From Microbacterium sp. Bi121 (GTDB lineage: Bacteria > Actinomycetota > Actinomycetes > Actinomycetales > Microbacteriaceae): DNA of 64,000 bases. Where the stretch lies: positions 372,001-436,000 of the forward strand of contig NZ_CAKKLJ010000001.1 in the NCBI RefSeq assembly GCF_918698005.1, written 5' to 3'. Under the pieces are notes generated by a model that saw only the letters and a program-made list of their open reading frames with translations, had not been told where the DNA came from and did not search any database. Below, in pieces: positions 32,820-41,287 of this stretch (the first letter of the stretch is position 1; the number at the start of each line of letters is the position of its first letter). Both the position numbers and the translations under genes were made by a program.

Positions 32820-34418
32820 ATGAAACGAATAACGGCAAAGAAGCCACGTTCCGGATTCCGTCGAGCACGGACCGGCGCGGTGGCCATTCTCGCCTCCGCA
32901 GTCATGATCCTCACCGCCTGCACCGGCGGCACAGATGGCGGTGGCGGTGGGACAGGCGACGGCGGCGATTCGATCACGATCGGTCTGGCCGAGGAACCCC
33001 GCACCCTCGCAAGCTGGAATGCGTACTCCAACGACGGCCACCCGATCCTCCGCAATGTCGGCGAGGGGCTCCTGAACCGTGACCCCGAGACCTCGGAGCT
33101 GGTGCCAGAGCTCGCGACGGCGTGGGAGCAGGTCGACGACACGACCTGGCGCTTCACGCTTCGTGAGGGCGTGAAGTTCCACGACGGCACCGACTTCAAC
33201 GCCGAGGCCGCCGCGGACGCCTTGAACTACGTGCTCGACAAGGAGAACGCCTTCGCCATGCGGACGTTCCTCGGGCCCGAGGTCACGTTCACCGCGACGG
33301 ACGAGTACGCCCTCGACGCGACGACCGAACTGCCCGACCCGATCCTGCCGACGCGCCTGTACTTCGTCACGATCCCGTCGCCGACGCAGATCCAGGACGA
33401 CCCGGAGGCGTACGAGACGCACCCGATCGGCACCGGCCCGTACCAGTTCGTCGACTGGACGCGCGGTCAGAGCATCGAGCTCGAGGCCAACCCCGACTGG
33501 TGGGGCCTGACCGACACGGAGGACGCGCACGGCACGCAGTCGATCAAATCGGTGAAGTACGTCTTCCGCCCCGAGACCGCCGTCCGGGCCGCCATGGTGG
33601 AGCAGAACGAGGCCAACCTCGTCAACCGCATCACCACGGAGGAGTGCGAAGTCTCGCCGAAGTGCGAGTCGACGCCCACGGTCGAGATGGTCGTCCTGCG
33701 GCTCGACACTCCGAACCCGATGATCGGCGATCTGCGCATCCGTCAGGCGATATCGATGGCGTTCGACAAGGACGTCGTCATGAACGACCTCGGCGGTGGT
33801 GGCGACACCTTCGGCCAGATCGTCGGACCTGCCGCTGTCGGATACGCCGATCTCGACCCGTACCCGTACGACCCTGAGAAGGCGAAGGAGCTCGTCGAAG
33901 AGGCCGCCGCCGACGGCGTGGACGTGACCGCTCCGCTGCAGGTGAACGCTCGCGAGGGGTACATCCTCCGCGCGAACGAGCAGATCCAGTACATCGCCGA
34001 TCAGCTCAAGGCCATCGGGCTCACCGGTGCCACCTCGGGCATGTACGAGACCGCAGCGTTCGAAGAGCAGTGGACGATCGGCTACGACAACATCCCGCCG
34101 GAGCGCGGTCTGCTGGGTCTTCAACAGCACGGCAATGAGCTGATGGACTTCGCTCAGAGTGTTGCCGGCTACTACTCGTGCGGCGGTGCGACCAGTGCCT
34201 ACTGCGACCCGACTCTCGAGAAGATGTACGAGGCAGCTCTGCCCACCTCGGGCGATGAGCGCGACGAGAAGTTCCAGGAGATCGCCAAGTACCTGTACGA
34301 CCAGGTGCCCGTGGTGCCGATCGGCGCCCCGAGCTTCAACTTCGGCCTCTCGGAGAACCTCGACTGGACGCCGCGCATGGACGGGTTCATCCTCCTCAAG
34401 GAGATGACCCTGAGCTGA
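32820..34418 (+). CDS. ABC substrate-binding lipoprotein, family 5 (OppA/DppA-like)
   Basis: Extracellular binding lipoprotein of 532 residues. Twin-arginine-like basic stretch, hydrophobic segment 19-31 and lipobox LTAC with Cys34. A Gly/Asp-rich linker (35-50) precedes the SBP_bac_5 fold: SITIGLAEEPRTLASWN, WRFTLREGVKFHDGTDFNAE and IGTGPYQFVDW are family hallmarks. Hairpins lie on both sides of the gene, suggesting separate message stability. In this operon the ligand is probably an organic acid or conjugate rather than a peptide, because all neighbours are CoA/acid enzymes; this is inference. Confidence 0.92.
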   Translation: MKRITAKKPRSGFRRARTGAVAILASAVMILTACTGGTDGGGGGTGDGGDSITIGLAEEPRTLASWNAYSNDGHPILRNVGEGLLNRDPETSELVPELATAWEQVDDTTWRFTLREGVKFHDGTDFNAEAAADALNYVLDKENAFAMRTFLGPEVTFTATDEYALDATTELPDPILPTRLYFVTIPSPTQIQDDPEAYETHPIGTGPYQFVDWTRGQSIELEANPDWWGLTDTEDAHGTQSIKSVKYVFRPETAVRAAMVEQNEANLVNRITTEECEVSPKCESTPTVEMVVLRLDTPNPMIGDLRIRQAISMAFDKDVVMNDLGGGGDTFGQIVGPAAVGYADLDPYPYDPEKAKELVEEAAADGVDVTAPLQVNAREGYILRANEQIQYIADQLKAIGLTGATSGMYETAAFEEQWTIGYDNIPPERGLLGLQQHGNELMDFAQSVAGYYSCGGATSAYCDPTLEKMYEAALPTSGDERDEKFQEIAKYLYDQVPVVPIGAPSFNFGLSENLDWTPRMDGFILLKEMTLS

Positions 34419-34423
34419 CGTCC

Positions 34424-34463
34424 GATCGGGGGTGCCCGGCGCACGCGACGGGCGCCCCCGATC
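34424..34463. terminator. Strong intercistronic hairpin after SBP gene
   Basis: GATCGGGGGTGCCCG (34424-34438) pairs with CGGGCGCCCCCGATC (34449-34463), 15 bp with one G-T wobble, starting 6 nt after the SBP stop. There is no T-tract, and genes of the same operon continue, so it more likely stabilises the SBP message or terminates partially. Confidence 0.8.
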
Positions 34464-34518
34464 CCACACCCCGCTTTCCCCGCCATCCGATCCGAACCAC
34501 CTTCTTAAGGACTCAACC

Positions 34519-35325
34519 ATGACTTTCACCAACCCCCTTCTCGCGGCCTGGAAGACCGGCCGCAAGGTCATCGGCGGATGGCAGACTCTTCCCGGCTCGT
34601 TCGCCGCCGAAGTGGCCGGACGCCAGGGACTCGACTACGTCTGCGTCGACCAGCAGCACGGGCTCATCGACGACTCGACGGCCTTCCCGATGCTCCAGGG
34701 CATCACCGCCGGCGGCGGAATCGGCATCGTGCGGGCTCGATGGAACGAGCCCGCCGCGATCATGTCCGCGCTCGACGCCGGAGCATACGGCGTCATCATC
34801 CCGATGATCGAGACGCCTGAGGATGCCGCGGCGGCGGTGCGCGCCTGTCGGTTCCCCCCGTACGGGCAGCGCTCGTACGGCCCCATCCGCGCACGCGACG
34901 TGATCGGCAGCACCGACCCTCGCGAGGTCGAGAAGGTGGCCTGCATCATCATGATCGAGACCGCCGAAGCCATCGCCCGCCTCGACGAGATCGTCGCGGT
35001 GCCCGGACTCGACGCCGTCTACATCGGCCCCAGCGACCTCGCGCTTGCCCTCGGCGAGAAGCCCGGCACCACCTCGCCGGTGCTCCAGGAGAACATCGAC
35101 AAGATCGTCGATGCCGCGCACCGGCACGGACTGGCCGTCGGTATCCACACGCCGGCCGGGGACATCGCCCGCGGCTACCTCGACCAGGGCCTCGACTTCG
35201 TCACCATCTACTCGGACGCCGGCCTGCTCGCGTGGGCCATCCAGCAGCAGATCGCGGCCGTGGGCGAGATCAGCGCCGCGGCATTGGAGGAGGCGGCCGA
35301 ACCCGCCACTCCGTCGGTCTACTGA
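34519..35325 (+). CDS. HpcH/HpaI family class II pyruvate aldolase
   Basis: Metal-dependent aldolase of 268 residues that cleaves a 4-hydroxy-2-oxo acid to pyruvate (or a related 2-oxo acid) and an aldehyde. The active-site residues are visible: His47 (DQQHG), Arg72 (VRARW), Glu147 (IMIETAE) and Asp173 (GPSDLAL). AAGGA lies 8 nt before ATG. It is of the HpaI/YfaU type, not the CitE/citramalyl-CoA lyase type, so cleavage would act on a free acid. It lies between the SBP and OppB genes. Confidence 0.92.
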   Translation: MTFTNPLLAAWKTGRKVIGGWQTLPGSFAAEVAGRQGLDYVCVDQQHGLIDDSTAFPMLQGITAGGGIGIVRARWNEPAAIMSALDAGAYGVIIPMIETPEDAAAAVRACRFPPYGQRSYGPIRARDVIGSTDPREVEKVACIIMIETAEAIARLDEIVAVPGLDAVYIGPSDLALALGEKPGTTSPVLQENIDKIVDAAHRHGLAVGIHTPAGDIARGYLDQGLDFVTIYSDAGLLAWAIQQQIAAVGEISAAALEEAAEPATPSVY

Positions 35326-35376
35326 AGCCGTCCCGCAACCCCGTCCACTGAACCTCCGGATCGTATAGGAGCTGCC

Positions 35377-36414
35377 ATGTTGGCCAAATACATCGCCAAG
35401 AGGCTGTTGCACGCCGTCCTGGTGCTGCTGGCGGTGCTCGTCGTCGTATGGATCGTCGTGAACCAGCTCGGCGACCCCGCCAGACTCATCCTCCCTCCCT
35501 CGGCGAGCCAGCAGCTCTACGAGGACACGCGAGAAGCCATGGGCCTGAACAGACCTCTGATCGTGCAGTTCTGGGAGTCGTTCTCCGGATGGATCGTCGG
35601 AGACTTCGGCAACTCCACCTGGCAGAAGGTTCCCGCGCTCGAACTGGTGCTGGGGCGACTCCCCGCGACGCTCTACCTCACGGCGGTCACGCTCGTCATC
35701 GCCGTGACGCTCGCGCTCGCCCTCGGCATCCTCTCGGCCATGCGTCCGGGCAGCTTCCTGGACCGCACGCTGACGACCATCTCGCTGGCCGGTGTCTCGA
35801 TCGCCGACTTCTGGCTCGCGCTGATGCTCATCCTCATCTTCGGCGTCGAACTGGGCTGGTTGCCGACGTCCGGGTTCGGCGGACTCGAGTTCGTCATCCT
35901 CCCGGCCCTGGCCTTGGCCTTCAGGCCCCTGGGCCGCCTCGCCCAGGTGGCGCGCTCGACGCTCGTCGAAGAGATGCAGAAGCCGTACGTGATCACGCTG
36001 AGGGCGCAGGGCATGTCCGAAGGCAAGATCGTGCGACGCCACGCGCTGAAGAACAGCCTCATCCCGATCATCACGGTCGGCGGCGACGAGCTCGCCTCGT
36101 TCCTCAACGGCGCGGTCGTCATCGAGACGATCTTCGGATGGCCGGGAGTCGGCGGCCTGTTCATCCAGGCCATCGAACGACGCGACCTGCCGCTCGTGCT
36201 CGCCTGCGTCTTCGTGATCGCGGCCATGGTCATCGTCGTCAACCTCATCATCGACCTCGCATACGCCTGGATCGATCCGCGCGCCGCTCTCACGGGCGGC
36301 CGTGCATCGAGGCGTCGACGCAGGCTGCGCACGGAGGCCCTCACATTGCCCGGCGGCGAGAAGGGCGCGGTCGCCTCGGCGACAGCGACCCAGGCGATAC
36401 CCACCGCGCGCTGA
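35377..36414 (+). CDS. Oligopeptide/dipeptide-type ABC permease, OppB/DppB
   Basis: Membrane permease of 345 residues with about six membrane spans. The N-terminal span LLHAVLVLLAVLVVVWIVVNQLGDPA, the periplasmic loop with GLNRPLIVQFWESFSGWIVGDFGNS, and the EAA loop LRAQGMSEGKIVRRHALKNSLIP near 208-230 identify it. ATAGGAG precedes ATG by 7 nt. It completes the importer whose other parts are OppC (27940), OppD, OppF and the SBP. The separation of OppB from OppC by seven genes is unusual. Confidence 0.93.
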   Translation: MLAKYIAKRLLHAVLVLLAVLVVVWIVVNQLGDPARLILPPSASQQLYEDTREAMGLNRPLIVQFWESFSGWIVGDFGNSTWQKVPALELVLGRLPATLYLTAVTLVIAVTLALALGILSAMRPGSFLDRTLTTISLAGVSIADFWLALMLILIFGVELGWLPTSGFGGLEFVILPALALAFRPLGRLAQVARSTLVEEMQKPYVITLRAQGMSEGKIVRRHALKNSLIPIITVGGDELASFLNGAVVIETIFGWPGVGGLFIQAIERRDLPLVLACVFVIAAMVIVVNLIIDLAYAWIDPRAALTGGRASRRRRRLRTEALTLPGGEKGAVASATATQAIPTAR

Positions 36415-36459
36415 GCATACCGAGCGCCGAGAACTCAACCACGCACCACAGAAAGAAGC

Positions 36460-37701
36460 ATGCAGATGACATCCCCCTCCGGACCGCTGACAGGTATCCG
36501 CATCCTAGATTTCACCGAGCGGATGCAGGGACCGTACGCCACGCAGATGCTCTCCGACATGGGCGCCGACGTCATCAAGGTCGAGCGCCGCATCTCACTC
36601 ACCCCGGACGGCCGTCCCGACGACCGCTACGGCGAGCGCAACATGTACGGGAAGGATCACGAGGACTCGAAGTCGTACTCGGCCGGATTCCTCGCCTCGA
36701 ACCGCAACAAACGCAGCATCACCGTCGACCTGAAATCTCCCGAAGGGCTGGCGGTCATCGAACGGCTCATTCCTCAGGTCGACGTCGTGTACGAGAACTT
36801 CCGGCCAGGGGTGATGGACCGTCTCGGGATCGGCTACGAGAGGTGCCAGGAACTCAACCCCGGCGTCGTGTACGCGTCGGCGACCGGGTATGGTCCTGAC
36901 GGGCCGTACGTCAAGCGACCGGGTCAGGACGTGCTCGTCGAAGCCCTCACGGGGTGGGGGCGCATCAACGGGGATGCGACCGGCAGGCCGGTTCCGGTCG
37001 GCACCGCTCTCGCCGACACGCTCGGCGCGATGAACGGCGCGTTCGCCGTGGCATCCGCCCTCTACCACCGGGCTCTCACCGGTGAGGGCCAGCGGGTCGA
37101 GGTGTGCCTGTTCGACAGCGCCCTGGCGGCGCTGGCCGAATGGGGTCTGCACAACATGAACACCGACGTCGGCGAGCCGCAGCGGCCGACGCCGTCGCAT
37201 GCGAGCCCGTACACGCCGCCTCCCTACGGCTTCTACGAGACCAAGGACGGCCACATCGCGCTGTCCAGCGGCCGCCAGATCAAGCAGCTGTCGCGCATCC
37301 TGGAAATCGACGACCTCAGTGAGGACCCGCGCTTCAACTCGTTTTGGCCCAGGGTCGAGAACGGCAAGCTGTTCACCGAGATCATCGAGGAGGCGCTGCG
37401 CAAGCGGACCACGGCCGAATGGCTCGATCTGATGGAGCCGGAGGACATGTTCGCCGCTCCGGTGAACACGTTCGAAGAGGCGTTCCGCGACCCGCAGGCA
37501 CTTCACAACGAGATGATCGTGGAGCTTCCGACACCCGTGGGCCCGCTGAAGTTCTTCGGCGTGCCGTACAAGCTCGACAAGACCCCGGCGAGCGTGCGCA
37601 CGGCTCCGCCGACCCACGGGCAGCACACCGCCGAAGTGCTGCGTGAGTCGGGCTTCAGCGAAGAGGAGATCGCTGAACTCCGCGCCAAGCAGGCCATCTG
37701 A
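36460..37701 (+). CDS. Family III CoA-transferase (CaiB/BaiF), second paralog
   Basis: 413-residue homologue of the gene at 28863. It keeps LDFTERMQGPYATQMLSDMG (16-35), NRNKRSITVDLK (81-92), VYENFRPGVMDRLGIGY (110-126) and the catalytic Asp186 (GTALADTLGA). Roughly half the positions look identical between the two by eye in the N-terminal third. Both keep the catalytic Asp, so both could be active alone or as a heteromer. The start ATG 36460 has GAAAG 5 nt upstream; ATG 36466 is possible. It is followed by the racemase-family gene. Confidence 0.9.
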   Translation: MQMTSPSGPLTGIRILDFTERMQGPYATQMLSDMGADVIKVERRISLTPDGRPDDRYGERNMYGKDHEDSKSYSAGFLASNRNKRSITVDLKSPEGLAVIERLIPQVDVVYENFRPGVMDRLGIGYERCQELNPGVVYASATGYGPDGPYVKRPGQDVLVEALTGWGRINGDATGRPVPVGTALADTLGAMNGAFAVASALYHRALTGEGQRVEVCLFDSALAALAEWGLHNMNTDVGEPQRPTPSHASPYTPPPYGFYETKDGHIALSSGRQIKQLSRILEIDDLSEDPRFNSFWPRVENGKLFTEIIEEALRKRTTAEWLDLMEPEDMFAAPVNTFEEAFRDPQALHNEMIVELPTPVGPLKFFGVPYKLDKTPASVRTAPPTHGQHTAEVLRESGFSEEEIAELRAKQAI

Positions 37702-37743
37702 CCGTCTTCCCCTCCAGCCCAGCCCTACTCAGAAAGGTCGGAC

Positions 37744-38424
37744 ATGGCGAAAATCGCAATGCTCCACACCAGTTTCGTCTTCCTCAACGTCGACCCGCAG
37801 ATCCAGAACCTCGTGGCAGATCTCCTGCCGGGTGACGAGCTCGTCCACTTCGTCGACTCAGGTGTGCTCGCCGATGTCGTGCGCGACGGCGGCATCGACG
37901 ACGCGAGCACCGAGCGCATGGTGCACCTCGCCCAGGCCGCCGAGCAGGCCGGTGCCGATGTGATCTTCTCGGCGTGCTCCTCGCTGGGGCCTGCGATCGA
38001 CGTCGCCAAAGATCGCGTCGACGTCCCGATCATCAAGGTCGACGACGCGATGGCCAGGGATGCCGCTGCCGCAGGGGGGCGCATCGGCGTGCTGGCGACC
38101 GTGCCGACCACGCTCGGGCCGACAGCGGACCTGATCCGATCGCACGGCGACGGCCAGCAGATCGAGATCGTCGAGAAGCTCGCCGCCGGCGCGTTCAACG
38201 TGCTGATGAGCGGAGATCGCGAGGGGCACGATGCCACTGTGAAGGATGCGGCGCGGGAACTGCTCGCCGAGGGTGTGGACCGCATCGTCCTCGCACAGGC
38301 ATCGATGGCACGGCTCGCCGACGAATTGGCCGAGCTCACCGGCATCCCGGTACTCGCCAGTCCCCGACGCGGCGTCGAGGACCTCGCGGAGTTCGTCCGT
38401 CACGCCGCGGCCGCGGACTCCTGA
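37744..38424 (+). CDS. Aspartate/glutamate racemase superfamily protein with one catalytic Cys
   Basis: Protein of 226 residues with the Asp/Glu racemase fold. The first catalytic cysteine is Cys78 in IFSACSSLGPA. At the position of the second cysteine (VLACTH or similar) it has VLAQASMARL, and the later loop is VLASPRRG, so the two-cysteine racemase mechanism is not supported. Single-cysteine members include decarboxylases of the arylmalonate type, which is one alternative; an isomerase is another. AGAAAGG precedes ATG. It is the last gene of the long operon, convergent with the TarD/Hyi pair. Confidence 0.8.
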   Translation: MAKIAMLHTSFVFLNVDPQIQNLVADLLPGDELVHFVDSGVLADVVRDGGIDDASTERMVHLAQAAEQAGADVIFSACSSLGPAIDVAKDRVDVPIIKVDDAMARDAAAAGGRIGVLATVPTTLGPTADLIRSHGDGQQIEIVEKLAAGAFNVLMSGDREGHDATVKDAARELLAEGVDRIVLAQASMARLADELAELTGIPVLASPRRGVEDLAEFVRHAAAADS

Positions 38425-38469
38425 CCTGCGTCGGGCCGCACAATGACGTACGGTTCGTCGCCGGCATTG

Positions 38470-39291
38470 TCAGATCGGCAACGACACCCGCGGATGATCC
38501 TCGATCCAGCGCAGGGACTCGGAGACCGGAACGGTGGGCGCGTACTCGCACGACACGAGACCGTCGTAACCGGCGCGCACGAGCCCATCGAGGACACGCT
38601 CAAAGTCGACATCACCGGTACCCGGCTCACCCCGACCGGGGGAATCCGCGAACTGCACGTGGGCGATCCGCTCGCCGCAGGTCGCGATCACCTCGACCAG
38701 ATCATCGCCGTTGTTCGTGAGATGGAACGTGTCGAACAGCAGCCCGACCCGCCCCGACCTCGCAGCCCGCGCGACCTCGTCGACGACGCGCATACCCTCG
38801 GCCGCGGTGAGCACCGGAAACCCCGCCGTACCGCTCAGCGGCTCGATGAGCAGCGTTCCGCCCACCTCGCCGAGGGCCTCGGCGGCGAAGGCGAGGTTCT
38901 CGATCGCGACGCGATCCTGTTCTGCCCCATCCGCACCGTCGACGCGCGCCCCATACAGCGCGTTGAACACACGGCATCCGGTGCGACGGGCGATCTCGAC
39001 GACGACCGCGACGTTCGCACGGAATTCGCCTTCTCGACCCGGGTGCGACGCGATGCCGCGTTCGCCGGCCGGCATGTCACCCGCGAACAGATTCAGCCCG
39101 GCCAGCCTCAGCCCTGAGGCGTCGATCGCGCCGATCAGCGCTTCGACGTCGGCGGGATCGGGCACCGCGTCATCGAACGGCCACCACAGTTCGACCGAGC
39201 GGAAGCCGAGGTGAGCGGCAGCCTCGAATTGATCCTGCAGCGGGAGATCGGGCATCAGGATGGACAGATTCGCGCACAATTCGAAGGCCAT
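38470..39291 (-). CDS. Hydroxypyruvate isomerase family protein (Hyi/OtnI-like)
   Basis: TIM-barrel sugar isomerase of 273 residues. Signature parts: ANLSILMPDLPLQDQFEAAAHLGFRSVELWWPF at the start, LLIEPLSG (metal Glu about 148), LLFDTFHL (Asp-His) and HVQFADSPGRGEPGTGDVDF (His, Asp; family motif) and a final CEY Glu. These match Hyi and its relative OtnI, the 2-oxo-tetronate isomerase. GAGGA lies 7 nt before ATG 39291. It follows the tartrate-dehydratase-like gene by 21 bp. With a DUF1537 kinase in the window, a tetronate isomerase role is attractive but the usual OtnC aldolase is missing. Confidence 0.87.
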   Translation of the reverse strand: MAFELCANLSILMPDLPLQDQFEAAAHLGFRSVELWWPFDDAVPDPADVEALIGAIDASGLRLAGLNLFAGDMPAGERGIASHPGREGEFRANVAVVVEIARRTGCRVFNALYGARVDGADGAEQDRVAIENLAFAAEALGEVGGTLLIEPLSGTAGFPVLTAAEGMRVVDEVARAARSGRVGLLFDTFHLTNNGDDLVEVIATCGERIAHVQFADSPGRGEPGTGDVDFERVLDGLVRAGYDGLVSCEYAPTVPVSESLRWIEDHPRVSLPI

Positions 39292-39312
39292 GTTCCAGTC
39301 CTCACATGGGCG

Positions 39313-40479
39313 TCAACTGTGCAGTGCGCGGAGCACGCGGTAGAACTCCGCCTTGCCCTCGAGCCCGATACCGGGGCGCTCGCCGGGGGCGACACGACTG
39401 CCGCGGATCTCCGCATCGTCGGTGAAGCCTCCGGTCGGCTGGAACTCGCCAGGATACGATTCGTTCCCACCGAGCTTCAGGGCCGCGGCGATATGCAGTG
39501 AGAACTGGTGACCGCCGTGCGGCACACAGCGGCGCGAGGACCAACCGTGCCGGTCGAGCTCGTGCAGGACGCGCCGGTACTCGGTGAGTCCGTAGGCCAA
39601 TGCCGGATCGACCTGGACGTAGTCGCGGTCGGGACGCATGCCGCCGTACCGGAGCAGGTTGCGCGCGTCGTGCACCGAGAAGAGATTCTCACCGGTGGCG
39701 ATCGGCGATGAGTAGTGCTCGGCCAGCGTCGCATTCAGGGCGTAGTCGAGCGGGTCGCCCACTTCTTCGTACCAGAACAGCCCATAAAGCTCGATCGCCC
39801 GCCCGTATTCCAGAGCGGTGGTGAGGTCGAATTTGCCGTTGACATCAACCGCCAGTCTCGATCCGTCGCCACCGAGCACCTCGATGACCGACTCGATCCG
39901 CTTCAGGTCCTCGGAAAGATCTGCTCCGCCGATCTTCATCTTGACGACCTCGTACCCGGCGTCGAGGAAGCGGCGCATCTCGTCCTGGAGATCCCGGGCG
40001 CTCTTGCCGGGGGCGTAGTAGCCTCCCGCCGCATAGACGAAGACGTCCTCGTCGGGTTCGCCGTCGCCGTAGTTGTCGGAGATCCACCGATACAGCGGGA
40101 CCCCCGCGATCTTCGCGGCAAGATCGTGCAGCGCCATGTCGATCACGCCGACGGCCACAGAGCGTTCGCCGTGCCCACCGGGCTTCTCGTTGGTCATCAT
40201 CAGGTCCCACGCCCTGGCCGGGTCGAGTCCGCCTGCGGAATCGAGGAGGGCATCGGGGTCGGCGCCGAGAAGTCGCGGCAGGAACCGGTCTTTCATGATC
40301 GCCGTGGCGTTGTAGCGACCGTTCGAGTTGAATCCGTATCCGACGACCGGTGCACCGTCGACGATGACGTCGCTGACCAGGGCGAGGATCGTGCAGTCCA
40401 TCTTCGTGAAATCGATGAACGCGTTCCTGATCGGCGAGCTGATCGGGATGGTGTCGGCGTAGGCGGCGGTGATCTTCAC
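39313..40479 (-). CDS. D-tartrate dehydratase-like enolase superfamily enzyme (TarD)
   Basis: 388-residue member of the mandelate racemase subgroup. It agrees closely with Bradyrhizobium D-tartrate dehydratase as I recall it: PISSPIRNA (12-20), GYGFNSNGRY (47-56), NEKPGGHGERSVAVG (97-111), FVYAAGGYY, WYEEVGDPLDYAL, ATGENLFS, LLRYGGMRPDRD and CVPHGGHQ. The general acid/base pair is Lys182 (KMK) and His321 (PHGGHQ); Mg ligands are Asp212, Glu239 and Glu264. Predicted reaction: D-tartrate to oxaloacetate and water. ATG 40479 has GAGGATC upstream. It is divergent from a GntR/FCD regulator across a perfect palindrome. Confidence 0.9.
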   Translation of the reverse strand: MKITAAYADTIPISSPIRNAFIDFTKMDCTILALVSDVIVDGAPVVGYGFNSNGRYNATAIMKDRFLPRLLGADPDALLDSAGGLDPARAWDLMMTNEKPGGHGERSVAVGVIDMALHDLAAKIAGVPLYRWISDNYGDGEPDEDVFVYAAGGYYAPGKSARDLQDEMRRFLDAGYEVVKMKIGGADLSEDLKRIESVIEVLGGDGSRLAVDVNGKFDLTTALEYGRAIELYGLFWYEEVGDPLDYALNATLAEHYSSPIATGENLFSVHDARNLLRYGGMRPDRDYVQVDPALAYGLTEYRRVLHELDRHGWSSRRCVPHGGHQFSLHIAAALKLGGNESYPGEFQPTGGFTDDAEIRGSRVAPGERPGIGLEGKAEFYRVLRALHS

Positions 40480-40496
40480 TGATCCTCCTTCGATGC

Positions 40497-40508
40497 ATCT
40501 TATAAGAT
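40497..40508. promoter_or_regulatory. Perfect palindromic operator for GntR/FCD regulator
   Basis: ATCTTATAAGAT, fully self-complementary, in the 81-bp gap between the TarD-like gene (starts 40479, minus) and the GntR gene (40561, plus). It is very AT-rich in this genome and placed to control both directions. Confidence 0.7.
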
Positions 40509-40560
40509 ATGACGAGACTATACTGCTCGCAACCGGACTTCAACGATCGAGTGGAACCGC

Positions 40561-41232
40561 ATGCCGCCGACGGCCATCTTCTCCAGCAAGGGCGCGCTCG
40601 CCTACGCCGAACTGCGCCGCCTTATCCTCACCGCCGAGCTCGCCCCGGGGGCGCGCCTGTCGCAGGACGAGTTCGCGGAGTCGATGGGAATGAGCATCAC
40701 GCCGCTGCGAGAGGCCGTCCGCCAGCTGGCCAGCGAGGGGCTGGTGACGATGTCGCCACACCGCGACGTGCGAGTCTCCGCGGTAAGCGCCGACGAGGCG
40801 CGGCAGTTGCTCGAGGCACGGCTGTCGCTCGAACCGTTCGCTATGCGACTCGCTGCGGAGCGCCGCACGGACGAGCAGCTGCGGACCATGGCCGAGGCCG
40901 CGGATCGCCTACTTCCGGTCAATCGCCGCACCGGCGACGAGGCGATCGAGGCGCATCGCGTTTTTCATCAGACCGTGTACGCGGCATCCGGTAACGACGT
41001 GATGATCCGGATGCTCGACGACCTGTGGGACAAGACCGACAGGTATCGACGACTCGGTCTGACGCTTCCCGAAGGGGATGCCCCGCGAACGCAGGACCTC
41101 GCCCAGCACCATGAGCTGCTGAGGCTAATCGCCGACGGAAACGGTCCTGGTGCCGAAGATCTCGCCCACACGCACATCGCACAGAGTCTCGCGGCCACCG
41201 TCCTTGACGCCCTCGACCCCACAACACCGTAG
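40561..41232 (+). CDS. GntR-family regulator, FadR/FCD subfamily
   Basis: 223-residue regulator. The winged helix covers about 8-70 (AYAELRRLILTAELAPGARLSQDEFAESMGMSITPLREAVRQLASEGLVTMSPHRDVRVS), and the all-helical FCD effector domain about 80-215 has the expected metal-type residues in AHRVFHQTVYAASGN and HHELLRLI. Start ATG 40561 has only a weak GTGGAAC upstream. It is divergent from the TarD-like gene, so probably its repressor with a dicarboxylate or sugar acid as effector. Confidence 0.9.
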   Translation: MPPTAIFSSKGALAYAELRRLILTAELAPGARLSQDEFAESMGMSITPLREAVRQLASEGLVTMSPHRDVRVSAVSADEARQLLEARLSLEPFAMRLAAERRTDEQLRTMAEAADRLLPVNRRTGDEAIEAHRVFHQTVYAASGNDVMIRMLDDLWDKTDRYRRLGLTLPEGDAPRTQDLAQHHELLRLIADGNGPGAEDLAHTHIAQSLAATVLDALDPTTP

Positions 41233-41275
41233 TTGCGCCCGACGCTAGCGTACGCAGCCCCGTGTCAGCACTGGG

Positions 41276-41281
41276 TAGGGT
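41276..41281 (+). promoter_or_regulatory. -10 box, leaderless type, of the 2-hydroxyacid dehydrogenase gene
   Basis: TAGGGT, 6 nt before GTG 41288, with no ribosome binding site between. Confidence 0.5.
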
Positions 41282-41287
41282 CGAGAT

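Noticed and set aside
34519..35325. Citramalyl-CoA or malyl-CoA lyase (CitE type) identity for the aldolase
   Set aside because: The His47/Arg72 arrangement (VCVDQQHG) and length match HpaI/YfaU class II pyruvate aldolases, not CitE-type lyases.
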